Origin: Candidatus Thioglobus sp. NP1
GTDB lineage: Bacteria > Pseudomonadota > Gammaproteobacteria > PS1 > Pseudothioglobaceae
Assembly (NCBI RefSeq): GCF_003326015.1
Contig: NZ_CP023860.1
Span: 868,001-932,000, forward strand
DNA: 64,000 nucleotides
Direction of reading: 5' to 3'
The notes under the pieces were generated by a model, which was not told where the DNA came from, did no database searches, and saw only the letters and a program-made list of their open reading frames with translations. A program made the translations under genes and the position numbers. Positions 28,297-37,228 of this stretch are shown piece by piece (position 1 is the first letter of the stretch; every line of letters begins with the position of its first letter).

Positions 28297-28890
28297 CTAA
28301 TAATAAAACTCTACTGATGAAACTGATAAATCTGATTTGAAATCACGACCATAAGCAACAATTCCAAAGGTCTTTATGTCTTTAGCATTAATGTTTGAGT
28401 CTTTATTATCTTTGAGATTCTTAAATCTATTAAAGGGTATTTCAATGGTTTCCCATTCGGAGCTTGTATCGAAGGTAGCAATTTGATAGCCAGTAGGAAG
28501 CCTATAAAAGATAGTAGTCTGAATAAAAATATGATATTTTTCTCCATTGCCTTTAACCTTTAGACGAACACCCTGTAGCTTTTTGCCATCTTTTTTTGAA
28601 TTATGAAGTCTTTTGAAAATCAATGGTTTATTAGATAATGATGTCGTAGTTCTTAGTTGAATAAATCCACCGTTATTAGCCGTTCGAACATCTCCATATA
28701 GTCTTATAAAAACCTGGCCCCCATCTTGCTCAAGTGAAACCTGACCTTCAGAGACTCCTCCCATCACTTGATCGCTAAAAAATCTCCAGTCTTTAACATT
28801 ATCTTGAGTAAATGGAAAACTAAGACTGTCTGCATTTACAGAGGTAATTGCTGTAAAAATTAATATAATAAAAGAGAGTATTTTTTGCAT
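28297..28890 (-). CDS. Secreted CIA30-family protein
   Basis: After a signal peptide (MQKILSFIILIFTAITSVNA) comes a CIA30 (NDUFAF1-like) domain: DWRFFSDQVMGGVSEGQV, GFIQLRT, GVRLKVKGNGEKYHIFIQT, and IPFNRF. In mitochondria the family helps assemble complex I. Bacterial secreted versions have a jelly-roll fold of unknown ligand, possibly sugar-binding. I use the ATG at 28890 because it gives a clean signal peptide; an upstream in-frame start adds seven residues. It lies just downstream of the lyase-family gene on the same strand. Confidence 0.8.
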   Translation of the reverse strand: MQKILSFIILIFTAITSVNADSLSFPFTQDNVKDWRFFSDQVMGGVSEGQVSLEQDGGQVFIRLYGDVRTANNGGFIQLRTTTSLSNKPLIFKRLHNSKKDGKKLQGVRLKVKGNGEKYHIFIQTTIFYRLPTGYQIATFDTSSEWETIEIPFNRFKNLKDNKDSNINAKDIKTFGIVAYGRDFKSDLSVSSVEFYY

Positions 28891-28939
28891 ACTAGAATTA
28901 TATCTAGACAAGTTAAAATTATGAAGGTTCTTTGTCTAA

Positions 28940-29818
28940 TTAGTCAACAGGTGTTGCTTTATTTATAGCTACCAATTCTTGATTTTTACCCATTTTGACT
29001 TCATCAATCCAAACAACTTGAGTAGGCATTGGCCCTGAATGTTGGCTAACGAATGAGCGATAAATACCATATTTAATATAATAACTCTTGGGCCAAAAAT
29101 TCACAAACTCTCTCAATAAAGCTTTACGCTCATTATTTAAATAAACCTCGATTAGGCTTTTGTTATTAGTTGTATCAAAATGAATTTGTATGTCTGTCCA
29201 TTGTCCCTGCATATCGCTAATAGCTGATAAATTATAATATTTACACTCATCAACGACATTATTATCAGAACCAGAAAGAATATGTATACAAGCACGATAA
29301 TTGTTACCTTTTGCTTCCAATTGTATTAGTGGTGGAAAAGATGGCAGAGATCCAGCAATACCACTAGGACCTCCTATTTGATGAATTTGCCCAATTGTTG
29401 TACTTACAGAATTACTAGTTTTGAAATTATCAGGAATAAATACACTAAATGCTATCCACTGGTTATCACCAGGGAAAAAGTGGTTTTCAAGTGATATTTC
29501 AGATCGCTCTCTATTATTATTACAGTCACTCCATGCTTGATCTTCGCCACAATCTCCAGGCCTTACTTCAAAGCGTTGAGCCTCTTTACCGGCACGAACT
29601 ATATCATTGACAATCTTATAACCATAAGATGTAGTGCTAAGACTGCGAAAGCCAGAAAGTCGACCTGTATTTGGTCTGCTATTTTCTTGACACTTATATT
29701 CATAGTAACTTCCATCTGCAGAAACAGCCTTTATAGGCTCATTTCCATCAGCACATGATGCTGCAAAGCCTTGAATTGAAATTACAGAAAGTATAAAGAA
29801 TAGTAGTATTTTTTTCAT
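28940..29818 (-). CDS. Secreted polysaccharide lyase-family (heparin lyase I-like) protein
   Basis: The 292-residue protein has a signal peptide (MKKILLFFILSVISIQGFAAS) and a jelly-roll domain with the family pattern RFEVRPGDCG, NRERSEIS, WIAFSVFIPD, QIHQIGG, WTDIQIHF and KYGIYRS. Members cleave acidic polysaccharides such as glucuronan or heparin-like polymers by beta-elimination. The conserved basic and Tyr residues (KYGIYR near the end) support activity, but the substrate is unknown. Exported to the periplasm or beyond. It may act with the CIA30-type protein next to it. Confidence 0.75.
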   Translation of the reverse strand: MKKILLFFILSVISIQGFAASCADGNEPIKAVSADGSYYEYKCQENSRPNTGRLSGFRSLSTTSYGYKIVNDIVRAGKEAQRFEVRPGDCGEDQAWSDCNNNRERSEISLENHFFPGDNQWIAFSVFIPDNFKTSNSVSTTIGQIHQIGGPSGIAGSLPSFPPLIQLEAKGNNYRACIHILSGSDNNVVDECKYYNLSAISDMQGQWTDIQIHFDTTNNKSLIEVYLNNERKALLREFVNFWPKSYYIKYGIYRSFVSQHSGPMPTQVVWIDEVKMGKNQELVAINKATPVD

Positions 29819-29881
29819 AAATCGATTTCATTTAAGATAATCATTGTAATAGGTAAAATAATTATTTTTTGGAGTTTATGT

Positions 29882-30145
29882 ATGATCTTTATAAGTATTC
29901 TTGTTTCAGTCGGTTTTGGTTATTTGTTTTTTAGAATTGCTAGACCAAAAGAAGAGTCTGGATCCAAGCCTATATTCTATGCAAGAACCTTTCTTGCTTG
30001 GAGTCTTTTTGCATCAACTTCGTTTTATATCCAGCCTTTTGCCTCAGGACCAAGTCTAGATACTTTAGGTTTTTGGGCGGTAAGGTCAATTCCTTTTGCT
30101 CTGGTCGCTCTTTTAGTTGGCTTTCTTTACGGTAAATTTCGATAA
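29882..30145 (+). CDS. Small membrane protein, 87 residues
   Basis: The product has two to three hydrophobic helices (MIFISILVSVGFGYLFF, a middle helix about 33-50, and VRSIPFALVALLVGFLYG) with short charged loops. No family recognised. An eight-base gap separates it from the following DCC-type gene, suggesting one transcript. A TTGGAGTTT ribosome site precedes the ATG. Confidence 0.65.
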   Translation: MIFISILVSVGFGYLFFRIARPKEESGSKPIFYARTFLAWSLFASTSFYIQPFASGPSLDTLGFWAVRSIPFALVALLVGFLYGKFR

Positions 30146-30153
30146 ATTTAATT

Positions 30154-30489
30154 ATGAAAACTAGATTAGATGGAAAGGTTTTGTTTAATGAGGAATGCAG
30201 TATCTGCAACTTTGAAATTAAGCACTATAAAAAACGCTCTAAACTTGAATATGAAAATTGCAGCCAGAAGGGTGATAAATATTTAAAGGCACTTTATGTA
30301 GAGTTTCCAGATGGCTCAGAAATAAAAGGTGTTGAAGCTTTTATCTATGTCTGGGGCAATACTAAGGGCTATAAATGGTTAGCAAAATTTGTAAGTCTGC
30401 CAATAGTTTTCTCAATTGCAAAAATAGTATATGCTTTCCTTGCATTTATTCTCTATTGGCGCTTTAAAATCTTTCGAAAAGCTATTTAA
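30154..30489 (+). CDS. DCC-family (DUF393) thiol-disulfide oxidoreductase-like protein
   Basis: The 111-residue protein starts with KVLFNEECSICNFEIKHYKKR, a CxxC motif placed as in DCC (YuxK) proteins, but the usual Asp-x-Asp before the cysteine is replaced by Asn-Glu-Glu. The middle VEAFIYVWGNTKGYKWLAKFVSLP matches the family, which ends in a hydrophobic segment as here. It is slightly short. Function in the family is not well known; a redox role is inferred from the CxxC. Confidence 0.75.
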   Translation: MKTRLDGKVLFNEECSICNFEIKHYKKRSKLEYENCSQKGDKYLKALYVEFPDGSEIKGVEAFIYVWGNTKGYKWLAKFVSLPIVFSIAKIVYAFLAFILYWRFKIFRKAI

Positions 30490-30539
30490 AAAAGATATAG
30501 CATCAAACTATTAGCAAAGTCTAAACTATTTTCAGTTAC

Positions 30540-31904
30540 TTAACTTCTGGCAGCTGATATAGCTTTTTGAGGACTGTATCGAAGAAATAATGCTATAGCA
30601 AGGATAAAGGCAATACCTTCTGCGATTGAAAGGGCGGCAATAAATCGGAAATCGGATAGTAAGCTATAAAAAAATATTAAAAGGCTTGTTGGAAGAATCA
30701 ATCCCCGACTCATCGCTAAAAGCGCAGACTGAAAAGGAAGATGAATAGCAGTTAAGTAGCCAGTTATCATCATATTGAAGCCAGCAAAAATAAAAATTGG
30801 CCAAATATATGTCACAAATTCCAAAGCTAACATGACAGTCTGGTCACTATCCTTGTCATTAACAAATAGATAAATTAGAGGTTCACTTGCTGTAAGCAAT
30901 ATTGTTATAAAAAATAAACTTAATGAAGCAACTATAACACCAGCAGTTTTAAGGAAAGCCTTAGTTCGCTGTGCATTTTTAGCTCCATAATTTTGAGAAA
31001 TCATTACCTGACTTGTATCTTCGATTGCAAAGAACATCATAAATCCTGTCATCAACATATAATTTACAACAGTAATCGCAGCAACGCCGTCAACTCCAGC
31101 TCGCTGAATAAGCATCCAATTAAAAATAAATGCAATAATAGCCCCAGAAACTTCATTAATAAATTCAGAAATTCCATTGTATGCTGCCTGGAATACTTCC
31201 ATCCAGTTATTTTGACGAAAACTAAAACTTAACGTCCTCTCTGGCATAAAAAAATAAAACAAAATAACTAATAAAGATAGAACTTCTGATATGCCTGTTG
31301 CCCATGCTGCACCGCTTAATCCCCAGCCGTAAACTGCAATAAATAAATAGTCCAGTGAGATATTAACTACCGCGCCAACGCCAAGCGAAATGGCGGCAAG
31401 ATTAGGTAAGCCATCTAAACGGATAAAGAAATATAGAGGGATAATAATCAACTGGAAAACGACAAATGGCATTATGATGCGGTAGTACTCACTCATTACA
31501 GGGAACAGTTCTTTGGTTGCGCCAAGAGCTGCAAATATCTGTTCTTCAAATACAAGGGTCAGAGTAATAGATGAAATACCATAGAGAGCCATAAAAATTA
31601 GCGACTTGCTAAAAATTGAAGATGCAGCTGACTTATCTCCCTCACCAAGGTACTTTCCACCTCGAACTGAGCCACCAATCGACATCATCATGCTAACGCC
31701 GAAGAGGAGAGTGATTATTGGAATAATAAGATTAACTGCAGCTAGAGCAGTAATACCCACATAGTTTCCAATAAAAATGCCATCCACCAATGAAGAGGAT
31801 GTCATAGCAATTAAGCCCAGAATAGAGGGAATCAAATACCTAATGAACGTAGGAAAAATATCACCGTTAAGAGCATCATTATCTTTCGTTAGATTAACAT
31901 TCAT
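30540..31904 (-). CDS. MATE-family multidrug efflux transporter
   Basis: The 454-residue protein has about 12 membrane helices in two similar halves. MATE hallmarks are visible: LVDGIFIGNYVGITALAAVN in helix 1-2, and SGAAWATGISEVLSLLV. Such carriers export cationic drugs or metabolites in exchange for sodium or protons. The closest look is the DinF/NorM-like branch. It is transcribed alone, toward the small membrane gene pair. Confidence 0.88.
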   Translation of the reverse strand: MNVNLTKDNDALNGDIFPTFIRYLIPSILGLIAMTSSSLVDGIFIGNYVGITALAAVNLIIPIITLLFGVSMMMSIGGSVRGGKYLGEGDKSAASSIFSKSLIFMALYGISSITLTLVFEEQIFAALGATKELFPVMSEYYRIIMPFVVFQLIIIPLYFFIRLDGLPNLAAISLGVGAVVNISLDYLFIAVYGWGLSGAAWATGISEVLSLLVILFYFFMPERTLSFSFRQNNWMEVFQAAYNGISEFINEVSGAIIAFIFNWMLIQRAGVDGVAAITVVNYMLMTGFMMFFAIEDTSQVMISQNYGAKNAQRTKAFLKTAGVIVASLSLFFITILLTASEPLIYLFVNDKDSDQTVMLALEFVTYIWPIFIFAGFNMMITGYLTAIHLPFQSALLAMSRGLILPTSLLIFFYSLLSDFRFIAALSIAEGIAFILAIALFLRYSPQKAISAARS

Positions 31905-31948
31905 AAGACTTTGAGTCTATATTTTAAATGGATACCATTTTCACATAA

Positions 31949-32827
31949 TTAATCTAAATATCCGAACTTACCACTATTAAAGTCATCGATTGTTTGTTTG
32001 ATTTCTTCATTAGTATTCATTACAAATGGACCATAAGATGCAATTGGCTCATCAATAGGTTCACCACTAAGTACTAAAATAGTTGAGTCTTCACCAGCTC
32101 TTAAAGTAAATTCAGTACCATCATTATTGAATAGTACGAAATGGTTAGTAGGTACTTTTTCAATGTTATTAATAGTTACGTTACCTTTAATAACTAATAG
32201 GCCAGTATTATGACTTTTATCAAAACTCAAATTTGTACCTTTGCCTTTATTTAAATCGATACTGAAGAGGTTTATAGGACTAAATGATGAAGCAGGTCCT
32301 TTTTTATTATCGTACTCTCCAGCAATAATATCGATTGATCCAGCCTTATTTTCTAATTCAATTTTGGCAAAGTTCTTTTTATTTAGGTTTTGATATTTTG
32401 GGGTAGTCATTTTATCTTTAGCTGGAAGATTGACCCACAGCTGGACCATTTGCATTTCACCACCTTTCTTACCAAAGTTTTTTTCGTGATACTCTTTGTG
32501 TAAGATTCCAGAGCCTGATGTCATCCACTGAACATCACCTTCAGCAATGATTCCACCACCACCACTACTATCATGATGTTCAACCTTGCCTTTGTATGCA
32601 ATTGTGACTGTTTCAATACCTCTATGGGGATGAGAGCTAACTCCCCTTGGAGCACCTTTATTTGGTGGAAAGTAATGAGGGGGTGCATAATCCATTAAAA
32701 GAAATGGACTCATACGCTTCATTGTAAGAGGCTCTTTTCTTCCAAGAATTCCATAAACTCTAAAACCATCTCCAACATAGTGAAGATTATTAGGTTCAAC
32801 TACTGCTTCAATACTTCTAAATGACAT
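31949..32827 (-). CDS. Pirin-family bicupin protein
   Basis: The 292-residue cytosolic protein has the pirin N-terminal cupin with metal-binding HPHRGIETVTIAYKG and HHDS, then a GDVQWMTSGSGILHKE block, and a C-terminal cupin that ends with NTNEEIKQTIDDFNSGKFG. Pirins bind iron; some are quercetinases, others regulate metabolism. The metal ligands (His, His, His, Glu) are present, so an enzyme or metal-binding role is possible. It is divergent from the amidotransferase gene. Confidence 0.9.
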   Translation of the reverse strand: MSFRSIEAVVEPNNLHYVGDGFRVYGILGRKEPLTMKRMSPFLLMDYAPPHYFPPNKGAPRGVSSHPHRGIETVTIAYKGKVEHHDSSGGGGIIAEGDVQWMTSGSGILHKEYHEKNFGKKGGEMQMVQLWVNLPAKDKMTTPKYQNLNKKNFAKIELENKAGSIDIIAGEYDNKKGPASSFSPINLFSIDLNKGKGTNLSFDKSHNTGLLVIKGNVTINNIEKVPTNHFVLFNNDGTEFTLRAGEDSTILVLSGEPIDEPIASYGPFVMNTNEEIKQTIDDFNSGKFGYLD

Positions 32828-32988
32828 AACAATATGTTTAATTATTTTAAATTAATTATAGATTTATTTTTTAATCACTTACTTTATTTATTGAAACTAT
32901 GCGTTTCACTTTGTACAATAATATTGTGATTATTTAGTATTACGATTATTTTTAAATTAGAATGTAGTTTTATGGAAAAAATAAAGAT

Positions 32989-33708
32989 TTGAAAAAAAAT
33001 ATCCTCGTTTTTAAGCATATGCCATCTCAAAATCCTGGAATTTTTCGAGATTTTGCAGAAAAACAGAATGTGAATTTTGTGGAGATTGATTTGCATGCTG
33101 GTGAAAAAATTCCTGATTTAAAAAACTATGATGGACTCTGGGTTATGGGCGGCTCTATGAATGTTTGGGAAGAAGAAGAATTCCCCTGGTTGGTTGCAGA
33201 AAAAGAAGCAATTCGATATGCAGTAGATGACCTTAAGATGCCTTTTCTAGGTATTTGTCTGGGTCATCAATTACTTGCAGTTGCAATGGGTGGTAAGGCT
33301 CTTAATACTGGAAAATATGAGGTTGGTCTATTTGAAATAGAACCCACTAAAGAGGGTATAAATCATCCACTACTTAATAACCTTAAAGATTCTGAAAAAT
33401 GGGTTAATGCTCACTTGGTGGAAGTCGTTGAGGCTCCAAAAGATTCTATAATCTTAGCATCATCAGATGTCTGTAAAAATCATGTCATGCAGGTTGGAGA
33501 TAACGCTTTTTCATGCCAGTTTCATCCTGAGGTATGCAGTCATACCTTAGATGGTTGGATGCAAATCCCTGGAGTGCCGGATTTTTTTGAGGAGTTAAGT
33601 GTTAATGGGTTGGATGAATTAACTAACAGCATTACTGATAATTTAGTAATCAACAATAAGGCTTCATCAGTTTTATTTGATAATTGGTGTAATCTTGTTT
33701 TTAAATAG
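32989..33708 (+). CDS. Class I glutamine amidotransferase-like protein
   Basis: The 239-residue protein contains a class I GATase domain with the nucleophile elbow LGICLGHQLLA (Cys near 84) and the catalytic His-x-Glu in FSCQFHPEVC. The N-terminal ILVFKHMPSQNPGIF is typical of stand-alone GMP-synthase-like amidotransferases. Its acceptor partner is unknown. The start is TTG at 32989; starting at the internal ATG (33019) would remove the first beta strand. A two-base gap joins it to the Cys-rich gene. Confidence 0.85.
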   Translation: MKKNILVFKHMPSQNPGIFRDFAEKQNVNFVEIDLHAGEKIPDLKNYDGLWVMGGSMNVWEEEEFPWLVAEKEAIRYAVDDLKMPFLGICLGHQLLAVAMGGKALNTGKYEVGLFEIEPTKEGINHPLLNNLKDSEKWVNAHLVEVVEAPKDSIILASSDVCKNHVMQVGDNAFSCQFHPEVCSHTLDGWMQIPGVPDFFEELSVNGLDELTNSITDNLVINNKASSVLFDNWCNLVFK

Positions 33709-33710
33709 TA

Positions 33711-34055
33711 ATGAGTCTTAAAGATTGTTCTAAATGTCAAAAACCGCTTAATTGTGGAGCTGGGACTGGAAGTTGTTGGTGTATGAGCTTTCCCCCAATT
33801 ATGATTCCAACTCTCGAAGAAGACTGTTTCTGTGCTAAATGTCTTGGTGAGGCAATGAATGATAGAATTGATACTCTTCTTGATGAAAAGGGCATGGAGC
33901 AATTTCAAAAGCTAGCTGAACCCTATAGAGATAAGTCAAAACTTATTGAGAATGTTGATTATATTATTGATGAAGGGCTTTATGTTTTCTCTAAATGGTA
34001 TCTTATTAAGCAGGGAGAATGCTGCAGCAATGGTTGTAAAAATTGTCCTTATTAA
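33711..34055 (+). CDS. Cysteine-rich CWC protein with DUF5522-like tail
   Basis: The 114-residue protein has an N-terminal cysteine-rich CWC domain (CSKCQKPLNCGAGTGSCWC, then CFCAKCL) with six or more metal-ligand cysteines. The C-terminal motif CCSNGCKNCPY is as in DUF5522. The two modules are usually found in separate short proteins, so the fusion is useful context. Zinc or iron-sulfur binding is likely; the function is unknown. It is coupled to the amidotransferase and is followed by a cytochrome c gene. Confidence 0.75.
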   Translation: MSLKDCSKCQKPLNCGAGTGSCWCMSFPPIMIPTLEEDCFCAKCLGEAMNDRIDTLLDEKGMEQFQKLAEPYRDKSKLIENVDYIIDEGLYVFSKWYLIKQGECCSNGCKNCPY

Positions 34056-34073
34056 TCAAATATAAAAACGCTT

Positions 34074-34478
34074 GTGATTAAAAATATTTTTATTATTGTA
34101 ATGTTCTTGTTACTCACTGGTTGTAATCCTGGAGAAAATAACAGCAGCTCAGGTGAAGATATAGCACTTGGAGAAAGTGTTTTTAATAAAAATTGTATTG
34201 GTTGTCATGGTTCTGAAGGAGTTGGCATTAAGAATTGGAAAGTTAAAGATGAAAATGGTAATTATCCAGCACCACCACTTAATGGAACAGCCCATACTTG
34301 GCATCATTCTCCTGCTCAGCTTCTCTATACAATTAATAATGGAGGCGTTGAAATGGGTGGACAGATGCCTGCATTTAGTGAGCGACTCAATGAACAAGAA
34401 AAACTAGCTTTAATAGAATATATGTATAGTTTGTGGCCCAGTGAAATTCAAAAAAAATATGATGAGATGTTTAAATAA
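34074..34478 (+). CDS. Class I c-type cytochrome lipoprotein
   Basis: The product starts at GTG and has a lipoprotein signal (MIKNIFIIVMFLLLTGC) with a lipobox cysteine. One haem motif, NCIGCHGSEG, follows near residue 40, with a distal methionine in GGQMPAFSERL. The domain resembles the soluble cytochrome c used by oxidases, or PQQ-enzyme partners. It is tethered to the membrane on the periplasmic side. Its electron partner is not in the window. Confidence 0.88.
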   Translation: MIKNIFIIVMFLLLTGCNPGENNSSSGEDIALGESVFNKNCIGCHGSEGVGIKNWKVKDENGNYPAPPLNGTAHTWHHSPAQLLYTINNGGVEMGGQMPAFSERLNEQEKLALIEYMYSLWPSEIQKKYDEMFK

Positions 34479-34525
34479 TTTCTAAAATAATAAAAAGCTT
34501 TATTAATCTTTATCTATTATAAAAA

Positions 34526-35098
34526 ATGATTAGAAAAATAGTACAAATTGGAAGTCCTGCACTTCGTCAAATTGCCAATGCAGTTGCTCAAAGTGATATT
34601 CCTTCAAATAATATTCAGAGTCTTATTGATGACCTTATTGAAACCATGAGGGATTCAAATGGTGCTGGTCTTGCTGCAACTCAAATTGCTGTTCCTTTAA
34701 GAGTATGTGTCATTGAAGTAAATAAAAACCCGCGCTACCCTTACAAGCCTGATATTCCATTAACTGTAATAATAAATCCAAAGATTACCTTTCTGACTGA
34801 GGAGAGAATTAACGTATATGAAGGCTGCTTATCAGTTCCTAATCTTCGAGGTAAGGTCGACCGATGCCCTGAAATTTTAGTTGAGGGTTTTGATCGAGAG
34901 GGTAGAGATCTTAAATTTACATCTAAAGGAATTAGTGCTGGCACATTTCAGCATGAATTTGATCACTTAGACGGCTTAGTGTTTACTGATCGAATGCATG
35001 ATAACAGTTCACTTTCTACTATAGATGAGTTTGCACTGAATCATGAAGACGAATTTAAGAGGCAAGTAATAAATATTGTTAAGACCTATGGCAGTTAA
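34526..35098 (+). CDS. def: Peptide deformylase
   Basis: Def removes the formyl group from new proteins. The 190-residue metalloenzyme has all three motifs: GAGLAATQIAV, the metal-ligand EGCLSVP, and QHEFDHLDG (two His and the catalytic Glu). The insertion with YPYKPDIPL is seen in class I or III variants. Usually def precedes fmt; here it overlaps a SET-domain gene by 11 bases instead. Confidence 0.94.
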   Translation: MIRKIVQIGSPALRQIANAVAQSDIPSNNIQSLIDDLIETMRDSNGAGLAATQIAVPLRVCVIEVNKNPRYPYKPDIPLTVIINPKITFLTEERINVYEGCLSVPNLRGKVDRCPEILVEGFDREGRDLKFTSKGISAGTFQHEFDHLDGLVFTDRMHDNSSLSTIDEFALNHEDEFKRQVINIVKTYGS

Positions 35099-35567
35099 TA
35101 ATCAAGATATACATTTTAAGTTAAAGAGCTCAGAAGATAGAGGCTCTGGAGTTTTTACAAAGAACTCTTTTAAAAGAGAAGATGTTGTTATGAGAGGTGT
35201 CATTGAAAAAATAGAATATGTTAACCATGTTGGGGTTTCACAAATGGGCAAGAATGAGTATTTTGCACCCATCGGCTTAATGGCTTTAGTTAATCATTCA
35301 TGCAGTCCTAATTGTGGAATTAGGATTAATGAAACCGGTGCTCAAGATTATGTGGCTATGAGAGATATTGCCTCAGGAGAAGAGATCACTTTTGACTATG
35401 CAATGCAGAATTACATTATAGATCATTTCCCAATTAGTTGTCTTTGTGGCTCTCTAGAATGCAGAGGATCAATTGGTGGCTGGGTTGATCTTCCAGAAAC
35501 TAAGAGACGTAAATATAAGTCTTTTGTTGCCCCCTATCTACTTGAGCTTGATAAAAGAAACAATTAA
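35088..35567 (+). CDS. SET-domain methyltransferase-like protein
   Basis: The 159-residue protein is a short SET domain: RGSGVFTKNSF, NHSCSPNCGIRI, GEEITFDYA, and a post-SET-like CLCGSLECRGSIGGW with three cysteines that may bind zinc together with an earlier one. SET enzymes transfer methyl groups from SAM to protein lysines. Some bacterial versions modify ribosomal or chromosomal proteins. The ATG at 35088 lies inside the def end and is preferred over an earlier in-frame start. The substrate is unknown; overlap with def suggests linked expression, not necessarily linked function. Confidence 0.82.
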   Translation: MAVNNQDIHFKLKSSEDRGSGVFTKNSFKREDVVMRGVIEKIEYVNHVGVSQMGKNEYFAPIGLMALVNHSCSPNCGIRINETGAQDYVAMRDIASGEEITFDYAMQNYIIDHFPISCLCGSLECRGSIGGWVDLPETKRRKYKSFVAPYLLELDKRNN

Positions 35568-35804
35568 AAGATACCTGTAGTTCATTTTGAAATACTAACT
35601 ATTGACCCTGATATTTGCAGCATATCTGTAAGTGATTGTTATTACAAAAATAACTTTTTAAATTACTCTTATTTGTCTCAATTAATGCAAAATTTTCTCG
35701 ATATGTTTGACTACTTTGTATATACTCATTACTCGTAGGGATTTAATTTCTACAAAGAAAAAACGGAGAGAGTTTTTTTTTAAACTAAAAAAAGGAGAGA
35801 TGTT

Positions 35805-37211
35805 TTGGAAGATCAAATCGCACAAATGCAGGCTCAGCTAGATGCTGTAACTGCGGCGGCTCAGATCACAAACACCATGTTTGCTGAGGCGTATTATTAC
35901 TTGACAATCCCTCTGATGGTTATTATTCATGCTGGCTTCCTTCTCTATGAGATGGGTGCGACACGTGTGAAGAATGTTCTATCATCGGGTACAAAAAATT
36001 TATTAGCGTTTGCGTTTACAATCATAACGTTTTATCTGTTTGGTTGGTGGTTCTACTGGGCCTTACCAACGTTTCCATATGACCTCGCCTCTGGCGCAGG
36101 TGCGATGGGAATTTCAGGTATAGAGTATGCTAATGCTATAGCTTTACCATGGGGCGAATCAGCTCAATACATGGGTCCAAATATGGGTGACCGCGCGTCA
36201 GGTGTATTCTGGGGAGCTTTTGCCTTATTTGCTGCTACAACTGCATCTATCGCTTCTGGCGCATTGATCGAGAGAATACAGACCGTTGGTTTTGTAATCT
36301 GTGCGATTGTACTAGGCTCGTTTGCCTGGGTTGTTGCTGCTGCGTGGGCATGGCATTCTGATGGTTGGTTAGTAACAGAGTTTGGTTTTCATGACTTTGG
36401 TGCTGCTGGTCTTGTTCATGCTGTTGCTGGATTCTTTGCACTTGGTATCTTATTAAACCTAGGACCTCGTGTAGGTAAATTCAATGCGGATGGTTCTGCT
36501 AATCACATACCTGGACACAGTATGGTTCTGACAGTAGTTGGTTTAATGCTTATTATTGTTGGTTTCTTTGGATTCCTCATGGCTTGTATCATCCTGCCTG
36601 GTGAAGGTTGGAGTTGGTATGCTAATGCTGGAACAACCATTTATGGTACTCCAATTACACTTTCAGCTTTAGCTTTCAACGTGACGTTGGCTGCTTCAGG
36701 TGGAATTATTGGTGCTTGGATTATTACTAAGGATCCGTTCTGGATGATGTCTGGTTGTCTTGCAGGTATTATTTCAGTTGCATCTGGTATTGATGTGTAT
36801 TTCGGTTCTCATGTAATCATAATTTCTGTGGTTGCTGGTATGATTCTGAAACCATGTGCTGACTGGTTAGAAGGCTTTGGGATAGATGATGCTGTTGGTT
36901 GTGTAACAGTCCACGGAACAATCGGTCTGTTTGGTGTTGTCGTTCTTGGTATCTTTGGTTCAGGTCTTCCTGGACTAGGTGCAGGCGCAGAAGAAATGGA
37001 CGTTGTTAAATTAAGTCTATTTGGACAAGTTGTTGGTGCTGTAGTAATGTTCTTACTTGGATTCGTGCCTGGATACGTTGTATCTTGGTTGGTACATAAA
37101 GCTGGAATGCTACGTATACCAGAAGCGGTTCAAATCAAAGGACTTGACCCAGTCAAGGTTCCTGCTCAAGCTTACCCTGAAGGTATGCAGAGTCCTGAAT
37201 CTGAAGCTTAA
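35805..37211 (+). CDS. amt: Ammonium/methylammonium transporter, Amt family
   Basis: The 468-residue protein has about 11 membrane helices and the Amt pore signatures. GAAGLVHAVAGFFALG holds the first pore histidine and VGCVTVHGTIGLFG the second, with the GASGG-like AASGGIIGAW and the PISCL-like region. Amt proteins move ammonium and methylammonium across the inner membrane. The start is TTG at 35805 with AAAGGAGAG upstream; the nearby ATG at 35800 is out of frame. No glnK follows. Instead a tiny membrane protein gene lies 17 bases later. Methylamine uptake for the downstream pathway is plausible. Confidence 0.9.
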   Translation: MEDQIAQMQAQLDAVTAAAQITNTMFAEAYYYLTIPLMVIIHAGFLLYEMGATRVKNVLSSGTKNLLAFAFTIITFYLFGWWFYWALPTFPYDLASGAGAMGISGIEYANAIALPWGESAQYMGPNMGDRASGVFWGAFALFAATTASIASGALIERIQTVGFVICAIVLGSFAWVVAAAWAWHSDGWLVTEFGFHDFGAAGLVHAVAGFFALGILLNLGPRVGKFNADGSANHIPGHSMVLTVVGLMLIIVGFFGFLMACIILPGEGWSWYANAGTTIYGTPITLSALAFNVTLAASGGIIGAWIITKDPFWMMSGCLAGIISVASGIDVYFGSHVIIISVVAGMILKPCADWLEGFGIDDAVGCVTVHGTIGLFGVVVLGIFGSGLPGLGAGAEEMDVVKLSLFGQVVGAVVMFLLGFVPGYVVSWLVHKAGMLRIPEAVQIKGLDPVKVPAQAYPEGMQSPESEA

Positions 37212-37228
37212 CTATAAGGAGAAAAATT

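Noticed and set aside
36247-36441. Gln-rich minus-strand frame inside amt
   Set aside because: The Gln/His-rich composition is the reverse reading of Ala/Leu/Val codons in a membrane protein.
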